Source: Microthrixaceae bacterium (GTDB taxonomy: Bacteria; Actinomycetota; Acidimicrobiia; Acidimicrobiales; Acidimicrobilacustridaceae). Taken from it: a stretch of DNA of 64,000 nt. Location: contig CANFQA010000004.1 of assembly GCA_947449015.1 (NCBI GenBank), forward strand, positions 37,027-101,026, in the 5' to 3' direction. The position numbers and the translations under genes were made by a program. The notes beneath the pieces were generated by a model. That model made no database searches. It was given only the letters and a program-made list of their open reading frames with translations, and was not told where the DNA came from. Below, one piece after another: positions 44,044-52,088 of this stretch. How positions within the stretch are numbered: the first letter of the stretch is position 1; each line of letters opens with the position of its first letter.

Positions 44044-46200
44044 GTGGAAACGAGTGCCAACGAGGCGTCGGAGGTAGACAGCGACCTCAGCGACGAAGGG
44101 CAATTTCAGGATTCTCATACCCTTCGACCTCGATCTCGTTCTTTCCATCATCTCCCGGTTCTCGATGGTCTACGTGGCTTGGCTGTCGCAGCCGTTGTTC
44201 TCTTCCACTTCGCCCCTGACATATTTCCGGGAGGATTCCTCGGAGTCGACGTCTTCTTTGTTCTGAGCGGTTTCCTGCTCACTTCCCTGATACTCGTCGA
44301 GCATCACAACTCATCTGGCCTCTCGGTGCGCGGTTTCTGGGAGCGCCGAATCCGCCGGCTCCTGCCTGCAGCGCTCACAACCATCACCGTGAGCGTTGCC
44401 CTCGCGTTCATTCTCGAGCCGGCCTACACCCGAAACACGCTCCGCGGAGAGGCCGTCGCCGCAGTCGCCTACATGTCGAACTGGTGGTCCATTGCGAGGG
44501 GCAACAGCTACGCCTCGACCTTCGGGCCCCAGTCACCAGTCGCTCACTTCTGGTCTCTGGCGGTTGAGGAACAGTTCTACTTCCTGTTCCCGCTTGCCAT
44601 CGTCGGAGTCGCAGCGCTTCTCCGAGTGATCCGTCGACGCAATTGGCCCTTCGCACAGCATCAAAATCTTGCGATCGGACTCCTCATCATCTCCATTGCG
44701 GGAGCGGTTGCTTCCGCACTGGCAATGATCGCAATCCATACGCCCGGCGGCGATCCCTCTCGTGAGTACCTCGGCACCGACACCCGGGTGCAGACGATCC
44801 TCGTTGGTGTCGGCCTGGCGTGCCTGTGGTACCTCATTCCGCCCTTGCGAAGCGCATCGCCGAGTCGACCTGCCTCCATTGCCGCCTCGGTTTTGGTGGT
44901 GGTCTTGCTCGGCGCAGTGCTTGCCGCCAATTTCCATTCCGATTGGCTGTACCGAGGCGGCTTCACCGCCGTTGCACTCGCCACTGGCTGTCTCATCTGG
45001 ACGCTCGCGCGCCACCAAGTGGGACCGGGCCACCGATTCCTCACCGCCCGCCCGATGCGAATTCTTGGCGAGGTTTCCTACGGGCTCTACCTCTGGCATT
45101 GGCCTGTCATGGTGTTCCTCACCCCACAGCGAACCGGCATCAATGGATTTGCGCTTTTTGCCCTTCGACTCCTGCTCAGCGCCGCCGCCACCGCCATATC
45201 GTTCTTCCTCATCGAGAAACCGTTCCGCCGACCGAGAGCGGTGAAGACCAACACAGAATCAGAGCTGCCGACCCCACGTTCAACGCGAAGCCTCCTGCTC
45301 GCATGGGGATCAGCCTCGTCAGTTGCGGTTCTCCTTGTTGTACTCATGACAATCGGTCCGCGCCTCGGGGGAACAACCTCGACCGCCGAACCTCCGCCCA
45401 TCGCGACGACGCAAACCACGCTGCAACCCGGAATTCTTCCGGCCTCTGCCCCCTATTCAACGCTCTGGATCGGCGACTCGGTGATGTGGACGCTAGGCGG
45501 CGGTGGCCACATTGTGTTCCCTCAGCCGACCTCGTTCACCTCACCGTTCGATCCGAACCAACTCGTGATCTGGAACCGCGCGGTGTACCCCTGCGAGATC
45601 CTGCGCTATCCCTCGAAGTTCAACGGAGTCATGCGGGCACACAACAGCAACTGTGACAACAATGATTGGGCCGACGCAGCCGCCAAACTGCGGCCACAGA
45701 TCGTTGTGTTCAGTGCCGTTGTGAGCGATACCTACGATCGCTATGTCAACGGTCGACTCATTGCTTTTGGTACGCCCGAGTTCGACCAGATGTACCTCGA
45801 TGCGCTTGAGCGAACCATGACGCCGCTCGTTGCCGATCAACCCCAAGTGGTTCTGCTCGATCAGGCGCTGCCCGCGTGCATCTTCGAACCAAATGCCCGC
45901 CCGTCGGAAAACTGGCGAGTCCTTCACATGGGCGAGCTCTATCGGCGCTATGCCTCCAGCCATGCCCACACAAGTGTTGTGGATCTCAAACCAATCGTGT
46001 GCCCGGAATCTCCATGTTCCAATCAGACCCCATCAGGCGAACAGATTCGCGATGACGGCTTGCACTTCACAACCGCCGGCATCAATTACCTCGCGCCTGA
46101 ACTGGCCGCAGCAATCATCTCCGCAGCACGGTCCACCGGTATCGCACCGGTCGCGCCTCCAACCGCAGCGGATCCGACAAGAGCGCCGAGTTCGCCGTAA
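44044..46200 (+). CDS. OafA-type membrane acyltransferase with C-terminal SGNH-like domain
   Basis: Third acyltransferase-3 protein, 718 residues. Motifs are LDGLRGLAVAAVVLFHF (about 40-56), VDVFFVLSGFLLTSLIL and FWERRIRRLLPA. The SGNH-like domain has LWIGDSVMW (about 475-483) and DDGLHFTTAGINYL (about 670-683). The linker between the two domains is Pro/Thr-rich. A cysteine-rich stretch (CEILRYP, CDNN, CIFEP, CPESPC) in the SGNH domain is not seen in the other copies and may form disulfides. The start is GTG 44044 (leaderless pattern). The next acyltransferase gene follows after 145 bases on the same strand. Confidence 0.92.
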   Translation: METSANEASEVDSDLSDEGQFQDSHTLRPRSRSFHHLPVLDGLRGLAVAAVVLFHFAPDIFPGGFLGVDVFFVLSGFLLTSLILVEHHNSSGLSVRGFWERRIRRLLPAALTTITVSVALAFILEPAYTRNTLRGEAVAAVAYMSNWWSIARGNSYASTFGPQSPVAHFWSLAVEEQFYFLFPLAIVGVAALLRVIRRRNWPFAQHQNLAIGLLIISIAGAVASALAMIAIHTPGGDPSREYLGTDTRVQTILVGVGLACLWYLIPPLRSASPSRPASIAASVLVVVLLGAVLAANFHSDWLYRGGFTAVALATGCLIWTLARHQVGPGHRFLTARPMRILGEVSYGLYLWHWPVMVFLTPQRTGINGFALFALRLLLSAAATAISFFLIEKPFRRPRAVKTNTESELPTPRSTRSLLLAWGSASSVAVLLVVLMTIGPRLGGTTSTAEPPPIATTQTTLQPGILPASAPYSTLWIGDSVMWTLGGGGHIVFPQPTSFTSPFDPNQLVIWNRAVYPCEILRYPSKFNGVMRAHNSNCDNNDWADAAAKLRPQIVVFSAVVSDTYDRYVNGRLIAFGTPEFDQMYLDALERTMTPLVADQPQVVLLDQALPACIFEPNARPSENWRVLHMGELYRRYASSHAHTSVVDLKPIVCPESPCSNQTPSGEQIRDDGLHFTTAGINYLAPELAAAIISAARSTGIAPVAPPTAADPTRAPSSP

Positions 46201-46214
46201 GCATCAGCCCAGAG

Positions 46215-46274
46215 CGTCGCTGGCGACGGTAAATCGCCGCATTGACGCACCCCAACCGGGCCATATGCCGGCCC
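46215..46274. repeat. Two hairpins between acyltransferase genes
   Basis: CGTCGC-TG-GCGACG (46215-46228) and GGGCC-N7-GGCCC (46258-46274) lie in the 145-base gap. Neither is followed by a T-run, so they may attenuate rather than terminate. Confidence 0.3.
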
Positions 46275-46345
46275 TGCCATGACAGAATGAAAATCGTGGT
46301 TGGTCTTGGCCGCCGTGAGAGCTGATCGACCGGGAAGGGGGTTCG

Positions 46346-48427
46346 ATGACAACGACGCTAGACGCAGTCGATGACAGCACCGAACCCGGTTCACCGACAA
46401 CCGCCGAGGATGAGTCCACCCGAGCCCGCCCGGGACGAGTCGCTCATATGCCCGTTCTCGACGGCTTACGGGGAGTGGCCGTCATCATTGTGATGCTGTA
46501 CCACTTCGCCCCAAACCTCGTGCCGGGAGGGTTCCTTGGAGTCGACGTCTTTTTCGTTATTTCAAGTTTCCTCATCGTCACGATCCTGCTCAATGAGCAT
46601 GACCGCACTGACAGGCTGGATGTGGGGAGTTATGCCTCACGTCGGGTTCGCCGTCTCCTCCCCGCCCTGATCGCCACATTTATCGTCACCTCGTTCGTCA
46701 CGGCATTCATCCTTGACGCTTCCCGGATCCCCAAGTGGACCGGAGGCATCACCGCGGCAATGAGCTACGTGGCGAACTGGCGCGAGATCTTCGCTGGCAC
46801 GAACTACTTCGATGCCAGTCAATACTCAAACCCTCAGCCATTCCGTCACGTGTGGTCATTCGCAATTGAGGAGCAGTTCTATCTCTTCGCACCGTTCGCC
46901 ATCATCATCTGCCTCAGGTGGCTTTCGAAACGCTGGCTCACCATTTTGTCGGTGGGCGGTGCAATCATCTCGGCCATTTGGATGTCAGTGGTGTTCGACC
47001 CGAACAACCCGCAGACCATCTCACGTGCCTATTACGGCACCGACACGCGGGCGTTTGCACTCCTGCTCGGTATCGCCATGGCCGTCGTGTGCAATGAGCA
47101 CGGTCCGGCTCGAACGAAGACCGGGCGTTGGATCACCCAGCTCCTGGGCCTCATCTCTACCGGAGTACTTGCCTATCTCGTTCTCACGGTGAGCGAGAAG
47201 ACCGGGTGGATGTTTGAGTACGGAGGTTTCTTCCTCGTCGCCGTACTTGCAGTCTCTATGACCAGAGCAGTCACCGCGCCAACCGGTTGGATGCACGCCG
47301 TCTACAGGAACCGATTCCTGCGGTGGGCCGGACGTCTCTGCTTCGGGCTGTATCTCTACCACTGGCTGGTCCTCATCACGATCGACCGCAATCTCGCCGC
47401 CGACAAGCCCGGACTCAACAATGCTCGCGACATGGTCGTTGGGGTCGGCCTCACGTTCCTGCTCGCGTGGGCGAGTTACCGATGGATTGAGAAACCATTC
47501 ATCAAGGGTCGCTGGCCAGGATGGAAACTTGTCGCTGGGCTCAGCGCCGGCATCATCATCTCTCTGACACTGCTGCTCTATGCCAACACGGTTCGAGTAT
47601 CCAAAGTCACCGCCCTCAACGGCGTTCCAGCGCAGGGAACCACGCCGATCGCGTTGGGGAAGAACAGCCCGTGTGTTGCTCCGATCGGAAGCGATCCGGT
47701 GCGAATCCTCATCGTCGGCGATTCGGCCATGGTGCAGCTCGGTGCCGCACTTCGTGATTGGTGCGCCAGCAACCCCGGCCAGATCCTGGTGATGTCAGAC
47801 GCAGAGCTCGGATGCGGAACCACCCGCGGCGGCGAGCATCGCTACGAGGAAGGACCCGGGCCAGTGAGTCCCGTCTGCGACACCTGGGCCGAACCCACTG
47901 ACCCGCTTCTGGTCGCCGATCCCAACATCATCAGTTGGGTCACCTCAATCGATACCTACCATCCCGATGTCGTTCTCGCCTCCGGCAGCCCCTGGGACAC
48001 CATCGATCGCAAACTTCCCCAGATCGGCGACCAATGGGTTCGACCCGGCGATCCCGCCTACGACGCATACCTCCAGTCCGAGTACTCGCAGGAACTGTCC
48101 ATCCTCTCGGGTCATGGCGCCTCGATCGCATGGTTGGAAACCGCGCATATCAACAGACCAGGTCCGTTCAACGCTCCCGATCGCATTGATCGTCTCAATG
48201 AGATTGTGCTGCCCATGATCCAAGCGCTGCCTCGCAGCATGATCATCGACTATCCGTCCTACCTCGGCCCCACCGGCGGCGCGAAAGATGTCGCCACGCG
48301 AGACGACGGCGTACATATACGCGCCGACCATCTCCAGACAGTGGCCGACTGGCTTGCTCCGCAACTGATCGCGGCAAAGCAGATTGCTCAGCCTTCGTCG
48401 AGTTCTACCTCGCCATCAGGCGGCTGA
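46346..48427 (+). CDS. OafA-type membrane acyltransferase with C-terminal SGNH-like domain (variant motif)
   Basis: Fourth acyltransferase-3 protein, 693 residues. The motif LDGLRGVAVIIVMLYHF is intact, but the normally conserved FFVxSGFLIT reads FFVISSFLIVTILL (about residues 68-81), changing Gly to Ser and Thr to Val. YASRRVRRLLPA follows. The SGNH-like domain has ILIVGDSAMVQLG (about 455-467) and DDGVHIRADHLQ (about 653-664). A likely disulfide pair of Cys lies in NSPCVAP and ELGCGTTRGG. ATG 46346 has AAGGGGG upstream. It is the last of the envelope block on this strand. Confidence 0.9.
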   Translation: MTTTLDAVDDSTEPGSPTTAEDESTRARPGRVAHMPVLDGLRGVAVIIVMLYHFAPNLVPGGFLGVDVFFVISSFLIVTILLNEHDRTDRLDVGSYASRRVRRLLPALIATFIVTSFVTAFILDASRIPKWTGGITAAMSYVANWREIFAGTNYFDASQYSNPQPFRHVWSFAIEEQFYLFAPFAIIICLRWLSKRWLTILSVGGAIISAIWMSVVFDPNNPQTISRAYYGTDTRAFALLLGIAMAVVCNEHGPARTKTGRWITQLLGLISTGVLAYLVLTVSEKTGWMFEYGGFFLVAVLAVSMTRAVTAPTGWMHAVYRNRFLRWAGRLCFGLYLYHWLVLITIDRNLAADKPGLNNARDMVVGVGLTFLLAWASYRWIEKPFIKGRWPGWKLVAGLSAGIIISLTLLLYANTVRVSKVTALNGVPAQGTTPIALGKNSPCVAPIGSDPVRILIVGDSAMVQLGAALRDWCASNPGQILVMSDAELGCGTTRGGEHRYEEGPGPVSPVCDTWAEPTDPLLVADPNIISWVTSIDTYHPDVVLASGSPWDTIDRKLPQIGDQWVRPGDPAYDAYLQSEYSQELSILSGHGASIAWLETAHINRPGPFNAPDRIDRLNEIVLPMIQALPRSMIIDYPSYLGPTGGAKDVATRDDGVHIRADHLQTVADWLAPQLIAAKQIAQPSSSSTSPSGG

Positions 48428-48441
48428 TTCGCCGCCTCTGT

Positions 48442-48915
48442 TCAGCCGAGCTTGGGGGTGTACAGCACCTGCATGCGATACAGCAGCGCGGGTCGCTCCG
48501 AACCAACTGCGGCGATCTCGGCCTCAGTGGTGATGAGCGTGCCCTTCGGCTTGGCATCCGCGCGTACGACTCGAGAGCGGGCACGAACCTCAGCACCGGC
48601 CGGAACGGGCGAAAGGAAGCGCAGTGATTCAGCGCCGTAGTTCACCGCACTGCCGAACCCGACAACCGAAACCGGCATCGTGACGAGCTTGGGCATGAGG
48701 CTGAGTGTGAGGAAGCCGTGGGCAACCGGGCCACCGAACGGGCTCTCCTTGACGGCACGTTCCACATCGACGTGGATCCACTGACGGTCGCCGGTGAGTT
48801 CCGCGAAGTCGTTAATCATCTGCTGGGTGACCACCATGGTGGAACCCCAATCCCCGAAGGTTTCCGAGGCGAGGGCGTTAATGGCGTCAATGTCGTCGAA
48901 GGCCACAGAAGTCAT
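48442..48915 (-). CDS. MaoC family (R)-specific enoyl-CoA hydratase-like protein
   Basis: Hot-dog-fold hydratase of 157 residues acting on enoyl-CoA thioesters. The hydratase-2 motif is clear: FAELTGDRQWIHVDVERA (about residues 36-53), with the catalytic Asp and His, followed by SPFGGPVAHGFLTLSL (about 57-72). The full sequence matches MaoC-like dehydratases of the NodN type. GAAGGGG lies upstream of ATG 48915. It is divergent from the acyl-CoA dehydrogenase gene, which suggests a shared role in beta-oxidation. Confidence 0.93.
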   Translation of the reverse strand: MTSVAFDDIDAINALASETFGDWGSTMVVTQQMINDFAELTGDRQWIHVDVERAVKESPFGGPVAHGFLTLSLMPKLVTMPVSVVGFGSAVNYGAESLRFLSPVPAGAEVRARSRVVRADAKPKGTLITTEAEIAAVGSERPALLYRMQVLYTPKLG

Positions 48916-49043
48916 GGAAGATCCCCTTCAGGATGTGATGGTGAGCAGGACGGAAGACTGAAGTTCGCCAGACTGTATCGGCCCACGAACACGACCAAGA
49001 CCACGACGACGAAACCTCCCTCGCAGCGGTTCGGGATTCTGCC

Positions 49044-49049
49044 TACGAT
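49044..49049 (+). promoter_or_regulatory. Predicted -10 box of leaderless acyl-CoA dehydrogenase transcript
   Basis: TACGAT ends 6 bases before ATG 49056. Confidence 0.5.
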
Positions 49050-49055
49050 TCCACT

Positions 49056-50261
49056 ATGACCACGCTTGCCACCGAATCACTGGTTTCCGAGCGCATTGAT
49101 GCGCTACTGGCCGAAGTCGATCCTCGCGCCACCGACAACATCGAGTTTCGCGGCCGCCAGTACGACCACGGTCTCGCCTGGGTGCACTTCCCGGAAGGTT
49201 TCGGCGGTCTCGGGCTCGCCCCCAACTTTCAGAAGGAAATCGACCGACGCCTGAAGGAAGCCGGGGCCGCTTCCATCGACAGCCCGTACTTCTTCGGGCT
49301 CACCATGGCCGGTCCAACAATCGTCACCCATGGCGATGAGTCCACCAAGGGAGAACGACTTCGCCGCATGTTCACCGGCGAGGACTATTGGTGTCAGTTG
49401 TTCAGTGAACCAGGCGCGGGATCGGATCTCGCCGGCCTTGCATGTAAGGCGGTGCGCGATGGCGACGAGTGGATCATCACCGGACAGAAGGTCTGGAACA
49501 CGCTTGCTCATCTCGCCAATCGCGGGATGCTGGTTGCCCGCACCGACTCCGAGGCTCCCAAGCACAAAGGGATGACCTATTTCGCGCTCGATATGACCGC
49601 ACCCGGTGTCGAGGTGCGTCCGCTTCGTCAGATGACCGGCGAAGCCGAGTTCAACGAGGTGTACCTCACTGAAGTGCGCGTGCCTGACTCCGACCGCATT
49701 GGAGACGTTGGCGAAGGCTGGCGAGTCTCCATGACCACACTTGCCAATGAGCGCACCACCATCGGTGGCGGCGGGGGCGGCACCCCACAGCCCGGGTCCG
49801 GCGCCATCGCCGAAGCCATCAGAATCTGGAATGACGGCGAGACCGAGCAGAACCCAGTCCACAGGGATCAACTCATGCAGTTGTGGGTGGAGGCCGAGGT
49901 GCTGCGCCTCACCAATATGCGAGGCTCGCAGAATCGCAAAGCAGGGAACCCCGGGCCCGAGGGCTCCATTGCCAAGTTGCAGTTCGCTGAGGTCAACAAG
50001 CGCATTTACGCATTTTGTGTTGACTTGCTCGGCGCACGCGCCCTCACCGACTACGACTTCACGATGCGTCGCAGTGAATCACTCGGACTCACTGGCCCTC
50101 CTGGGTCGGCCCGCAAGATGTTCCTGCGCTCGCGAGCCAATTCAATCGAGGGCGGCACCTCAGAGATTCAGCGCAACATTCTCGGTGAACGCGTCCTCGG
50201 CCTCCCCGGAGAGCCCCGAGGCGACAAGGACATTCCCTGGAGTCAGGTTCCCCGCAACTGA
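49056..50261 (+). CDS. Acyl-CoA dehydrogenase
   Basis: FAD-dependent dehydrogenase of 401 residues catalysing the first step of beta-oxidation on an unknown acyl-CoA. Visible motifs are LFSEPGAGSDLAGL (about 117-130), DGDEWIITGQKVWNTLAHLA (about 137-156) and the C-terminal EGGTSEIQRNILGERVLGLP (about 370-389). A Gly-rich insertion TIGGGGGGTPQPGSG sits near residue 240. The length is normal. A predicted leaderless start (TACGAT 6 bases upstream) is used. The thioesterase gene begins at the last base of its stop codon (TGATG), so the pair is coupled. Confidence 0.93.
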   Translation: MTTLATESLVSERIDALLAEVDPRATDNIEFRGRQYDHGLAWVHFPEGFGGLGLAPNFQKEIDRRLKEAGAASIDSPYFFGLTMAGPTIVTHGDESTKGERLRRMFTGEDYWCQLFSEPGAGSDLAGLACKAVRDGDEWIITGQKVWNTLAHLANRGMLVARTDSEAPKHKGMTYFALDMTAPGVEVRPLRQMTGEAEFNEVYLTEVRVPDSDRIGDVGEGWRVSMTTLANERTTIGGGGGGTPQPGSGAIAEAIRIWNDGETEQNPVHRDQLMQLWVEAEVLRLTNMRGSQNRKAGNPGPEGSIAKLQFAEVNKRIYAFCVDLLGARALTDYDFTMRRSESLGLTGPPGSARKMFLRSRANSIEGGTSEIQRNILGERVLGLPGEPRGDKDIPWSQVPRN

Positions 50262-50698
50262 TGCGAGTCAACCTCGACATCTCCGCCGATCCGACGGACT
50301 ACTCGTTCGCCCATGACATCCGGGTCCGGTTCGCCGAGACCGACGCCATGGGCGTCATGCACCACGCTTCCTATGTGGCGTTCCTCGAGGAAACTCGAGT
50401 GGAGTACCTGCGTGATCTCGGGCGCCCCTATGGAGAACTGCGGGCGGAGGGATTCGATCTCGCAGTGCTCGAGGTGTTCGTGCAATACCGCGCATCAGCA
50501 AGATTCGATGACCAGGTCACCGTGCATACCCGGGTGCGCGAGATGCGCGGGGCGTCGTTCCAGATGGACTACCTACTGATGCTCGGCGAGGAAATCTGCG
50601 CGCTTGGCGCCACAATGCACGGTGTGGTTGATGCTCGCGGGCGCGCCACACGAGCGCCGGCATGGCTCAAGGCGTTGCTCAGCGGTCTGCCCAACTGA
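50261..50698 (+). CDS. Acyl-CoA thioesterase (4HBT/YbgC-like)
   Basis: Hot-dog-fold thioesterase of 145 residues. The catalytic Asp is in IRVRFAETDAMGVMHHASYV (about residues 18-37), with the canonical DxxGhxHHxxY motif, followed by FLEETRVEYLRDLG. It hydrolyses acyl-CoA or acyl-ACP, releasing free acid. ATG 50261 shares its A with the acyl-CoA dehydrogenase stop, so expression is coupled. Together they could convert an acyl-CoA to an enoyl acid or recycle CoA. The substrate is unknown. Confidence 0.92.
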   Translation: MRVNLDISADPTDYSFAHDIRVRFAETDAMGVMHHASYVAFLEETRVEYLRDLGRPYGELRAEGFDLAVLEVFVQYRASARFDDQVTVHTRVREMRGASFQMDYLLMLGEEICALGATMHGVVDARGRATRAPAWLKALLSGLPN

Positions 50699-50717
50699 GC
50701 TGAGCGGCGAGTGCACC

Positions 50718-51524
50718 TCACATATCGCGGAAGTTCGGCTTGCGTCCTTCTGCACGGGCTAGCACTGATTCATCCCAGTTCTTCGTGGTGAGTCGCACAT
50801 ACAGCTGCGCGTTCATCTCATGGCGCATATGCGAGCGGAAGCTTGTGGCTTCAAGACCAGCAAGTGCCATCTTCTTGGTGAGTTCGATGCCAATTCGGCT
50901 CAGCCCCGCGATCTGATCGGCAGTCTCGTAGCAGCTCGTCAGTAGTTCTTCGCGGGTTACGACCCGTGTAAGCAGCCCACAGCGTTCCGCTTCGACAGCA
51001 TCCATATCGCGACCGGTCAGCATGAGTTCGGTGGATCGTCCTGCGCCAATGATTCGGGGCAGCAGGAAACTGAGGCCAAGTTCAGTGGCGGTGAGTCCGT
51101 TATTGATCCCGGCGGCTCGGAAATATGCCTCGGGCGTTCCGATCCTGATGTCACAGGCCGCAGCAAGGCAGAGACCACCGCCGACCGCGGCACCGTTCAC
51201 TGCGGCAATAACCGGCTGAGGCATCTCCTGGATTCCAAGCACGATGTCGTCGAGCAACTTGCCCGCGCGATGCGCGATCACCGTGGGGGTGAGCCCCTCG
51301 ATATGCGGAATTACGCCGGACATCTTCTGATCGGCCCCGGAGCAGAAGCCCTCTCCGGCGCCTGTGACAATGACGACTCTGGTGTCGTTGTCATGGGCAA
51401 CCGCATCGAGTTGCTCCTTGAATGGAAGCATCACGTCAAATGCCATTGCGTTCATCCGCTCTGGGCGATTCAGCGTGATGACGGTGATATGCGGCTGTGG
51501 CTTGTCGACCAGCACGAATGACAT
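50718..51524 (-). CDS. Enoyl-CoA hydratase/isomerase family protein
   Basis: Crotonase-fold enzyme of 268 residues. It shows ITLNRPERMNAMAFDVM (about 16-32), VIVTGAGEGFCSGADQKMSG (about 55-74) and PVIAAVNGAAVGGGLCLAAA (about 108-127), with oxyanion-hole residues in GFCSGAD and GAAVGGG. It may act as hydratase, isomerase or hydrolase of an acyl-CoA. ATG 51524 is used, with GGGGGGATCT upstream. It is convergent with the thioesterase gene. Confidence 0.92.
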   Translation of the reverse strand: MSFVLVDKPQPHITVITLNRPERMNAMAFDVMLPFKEQLDAVAHDNDTRVVIVTGAGEGFCSGADQKMSGVIPHIEGLTPTVIAHRAGKLLDDIVLGIQEMPQPVIAAVNGAAVGGGLCLAAACDIRIGTPEAYFRAAGINNGLTATELGLSFLLPRIIGAGRSTELMLTGRDMDAVEAERCGLLTRVVTREELLTSCYETADQIAGLSRIGIELTKKMALAGLEATSFRSHMRHEMNAQLYVRLTTKNWDESVLARAEGRKPNFRDM

Positions 51525-51622
51525 AGATCCCCCCGGAGTCGTGAAAGCCCCGACCCTAGCCAGCGTCAACAAGCCGGGGCTGGGCACTGCAATCGATTCC
51601 CCCTCCCCTGCTCCGGTGCCGG

Positions 51623-51770
51623 TAGGCTGAGTGAGGTTCCCATTCGCCCCGCGGCGGGATCCGGCCACGCATTCGAGACCGGCGCTGGTGCTCCACGCAC
51701 CCCCGATCGCTGTCCGTGCCCGGAACACGTCGCGTCCCCGACCAGCGGCCGGGCGGATGTACAAAAGGAG
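51623..51770 (+). promoter_or_regulatory. Structured 5' leader of the SHOCT-like small-protein gene
   Basis: TAGGCT (51623-51628) may be a -10 box. The leader can form CCGG-C-GCTGGT (51679-51689) paired with ACCAGC-GG-CCGG (51741-51752), a long stem just before the ribosome site AAAAGGAGG. An alternative hairpin GGTGC-TCCAC-GCACC (51687-51701) uses the same bases, so the two structures exclude each other. It may be a riboswitch or attenuator; no known family was recognised. Confidence 0.4.
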
Positions 51771-51776
51771 GCGCAC

Positions 51777-52049
51777 ATGGGTGCGCAACGCACAAGCTTC
51801 GAGAAACTCCAGCGCGATCGTGCTCGGAAGGCCAAGCAAGCAATGAAGCGGGAGAAGCGTCTGTCAGGTGATGACTCCCCCGACGATGATGCCCCGACGG
51901 TCGAACTCACCACTGAAGGCGAACTTTCCGCAGCTGAGCTGCTCGCCCAGATCGAACTCATTCACAAGCAGCTTGATGACAAAGTCATCACCTTCGACGA
52001 ATTCGAAGAGCGCAAAATCGATCTGATGGCACGTCTGCCGATCGACTGA
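51777..52049 (+). CDS. Small basic/acidic protein with C-terminal SHOCT-like segment
   Basis: A 90-residue protein with an excellent ribosome site (AAAAGGAGG). The first 32 residues are very basic (RDRARKAKQAMKREKR), the middle is acidic (GDDSPDDDAP), and residues 48-90 read like a SHOCT domain: SAAELLAQIELIHKQLDDK, then ITFDEFEERKIDLM. It may bind nucleic acid or the ribosome through its basic N-terminus. The preceding 250 bases contain a structured leader, which suggests that expression is controlled at RNA level. Function unknown; the call rests on composition and a weak motif. Confidence 0.85.
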   Translation: MGAQRTSFEKLQRDRARKAKQAMKREKRLSGDDSPDDDAPTVELTTEGELSAAELLAQIELIHKQLDDKVITFDEFEERKIDLMARLPID

Positions 52050-52062
52050 TCCAGAACTCTAA

Positions 52063-52088
52063 GTACAAACTCTGAGTACAAACTCTGA
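52063..52088. repeat. 13 bp tandem duplication between convergent genes
   Basis: GTACAAACTCTGA occurs twice in direct contact (52063-52075, 52076-52088), and a degenerate AGAACTCTAA precedes it. It fills the gap between the two stop codons. Confidence 0.85.
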
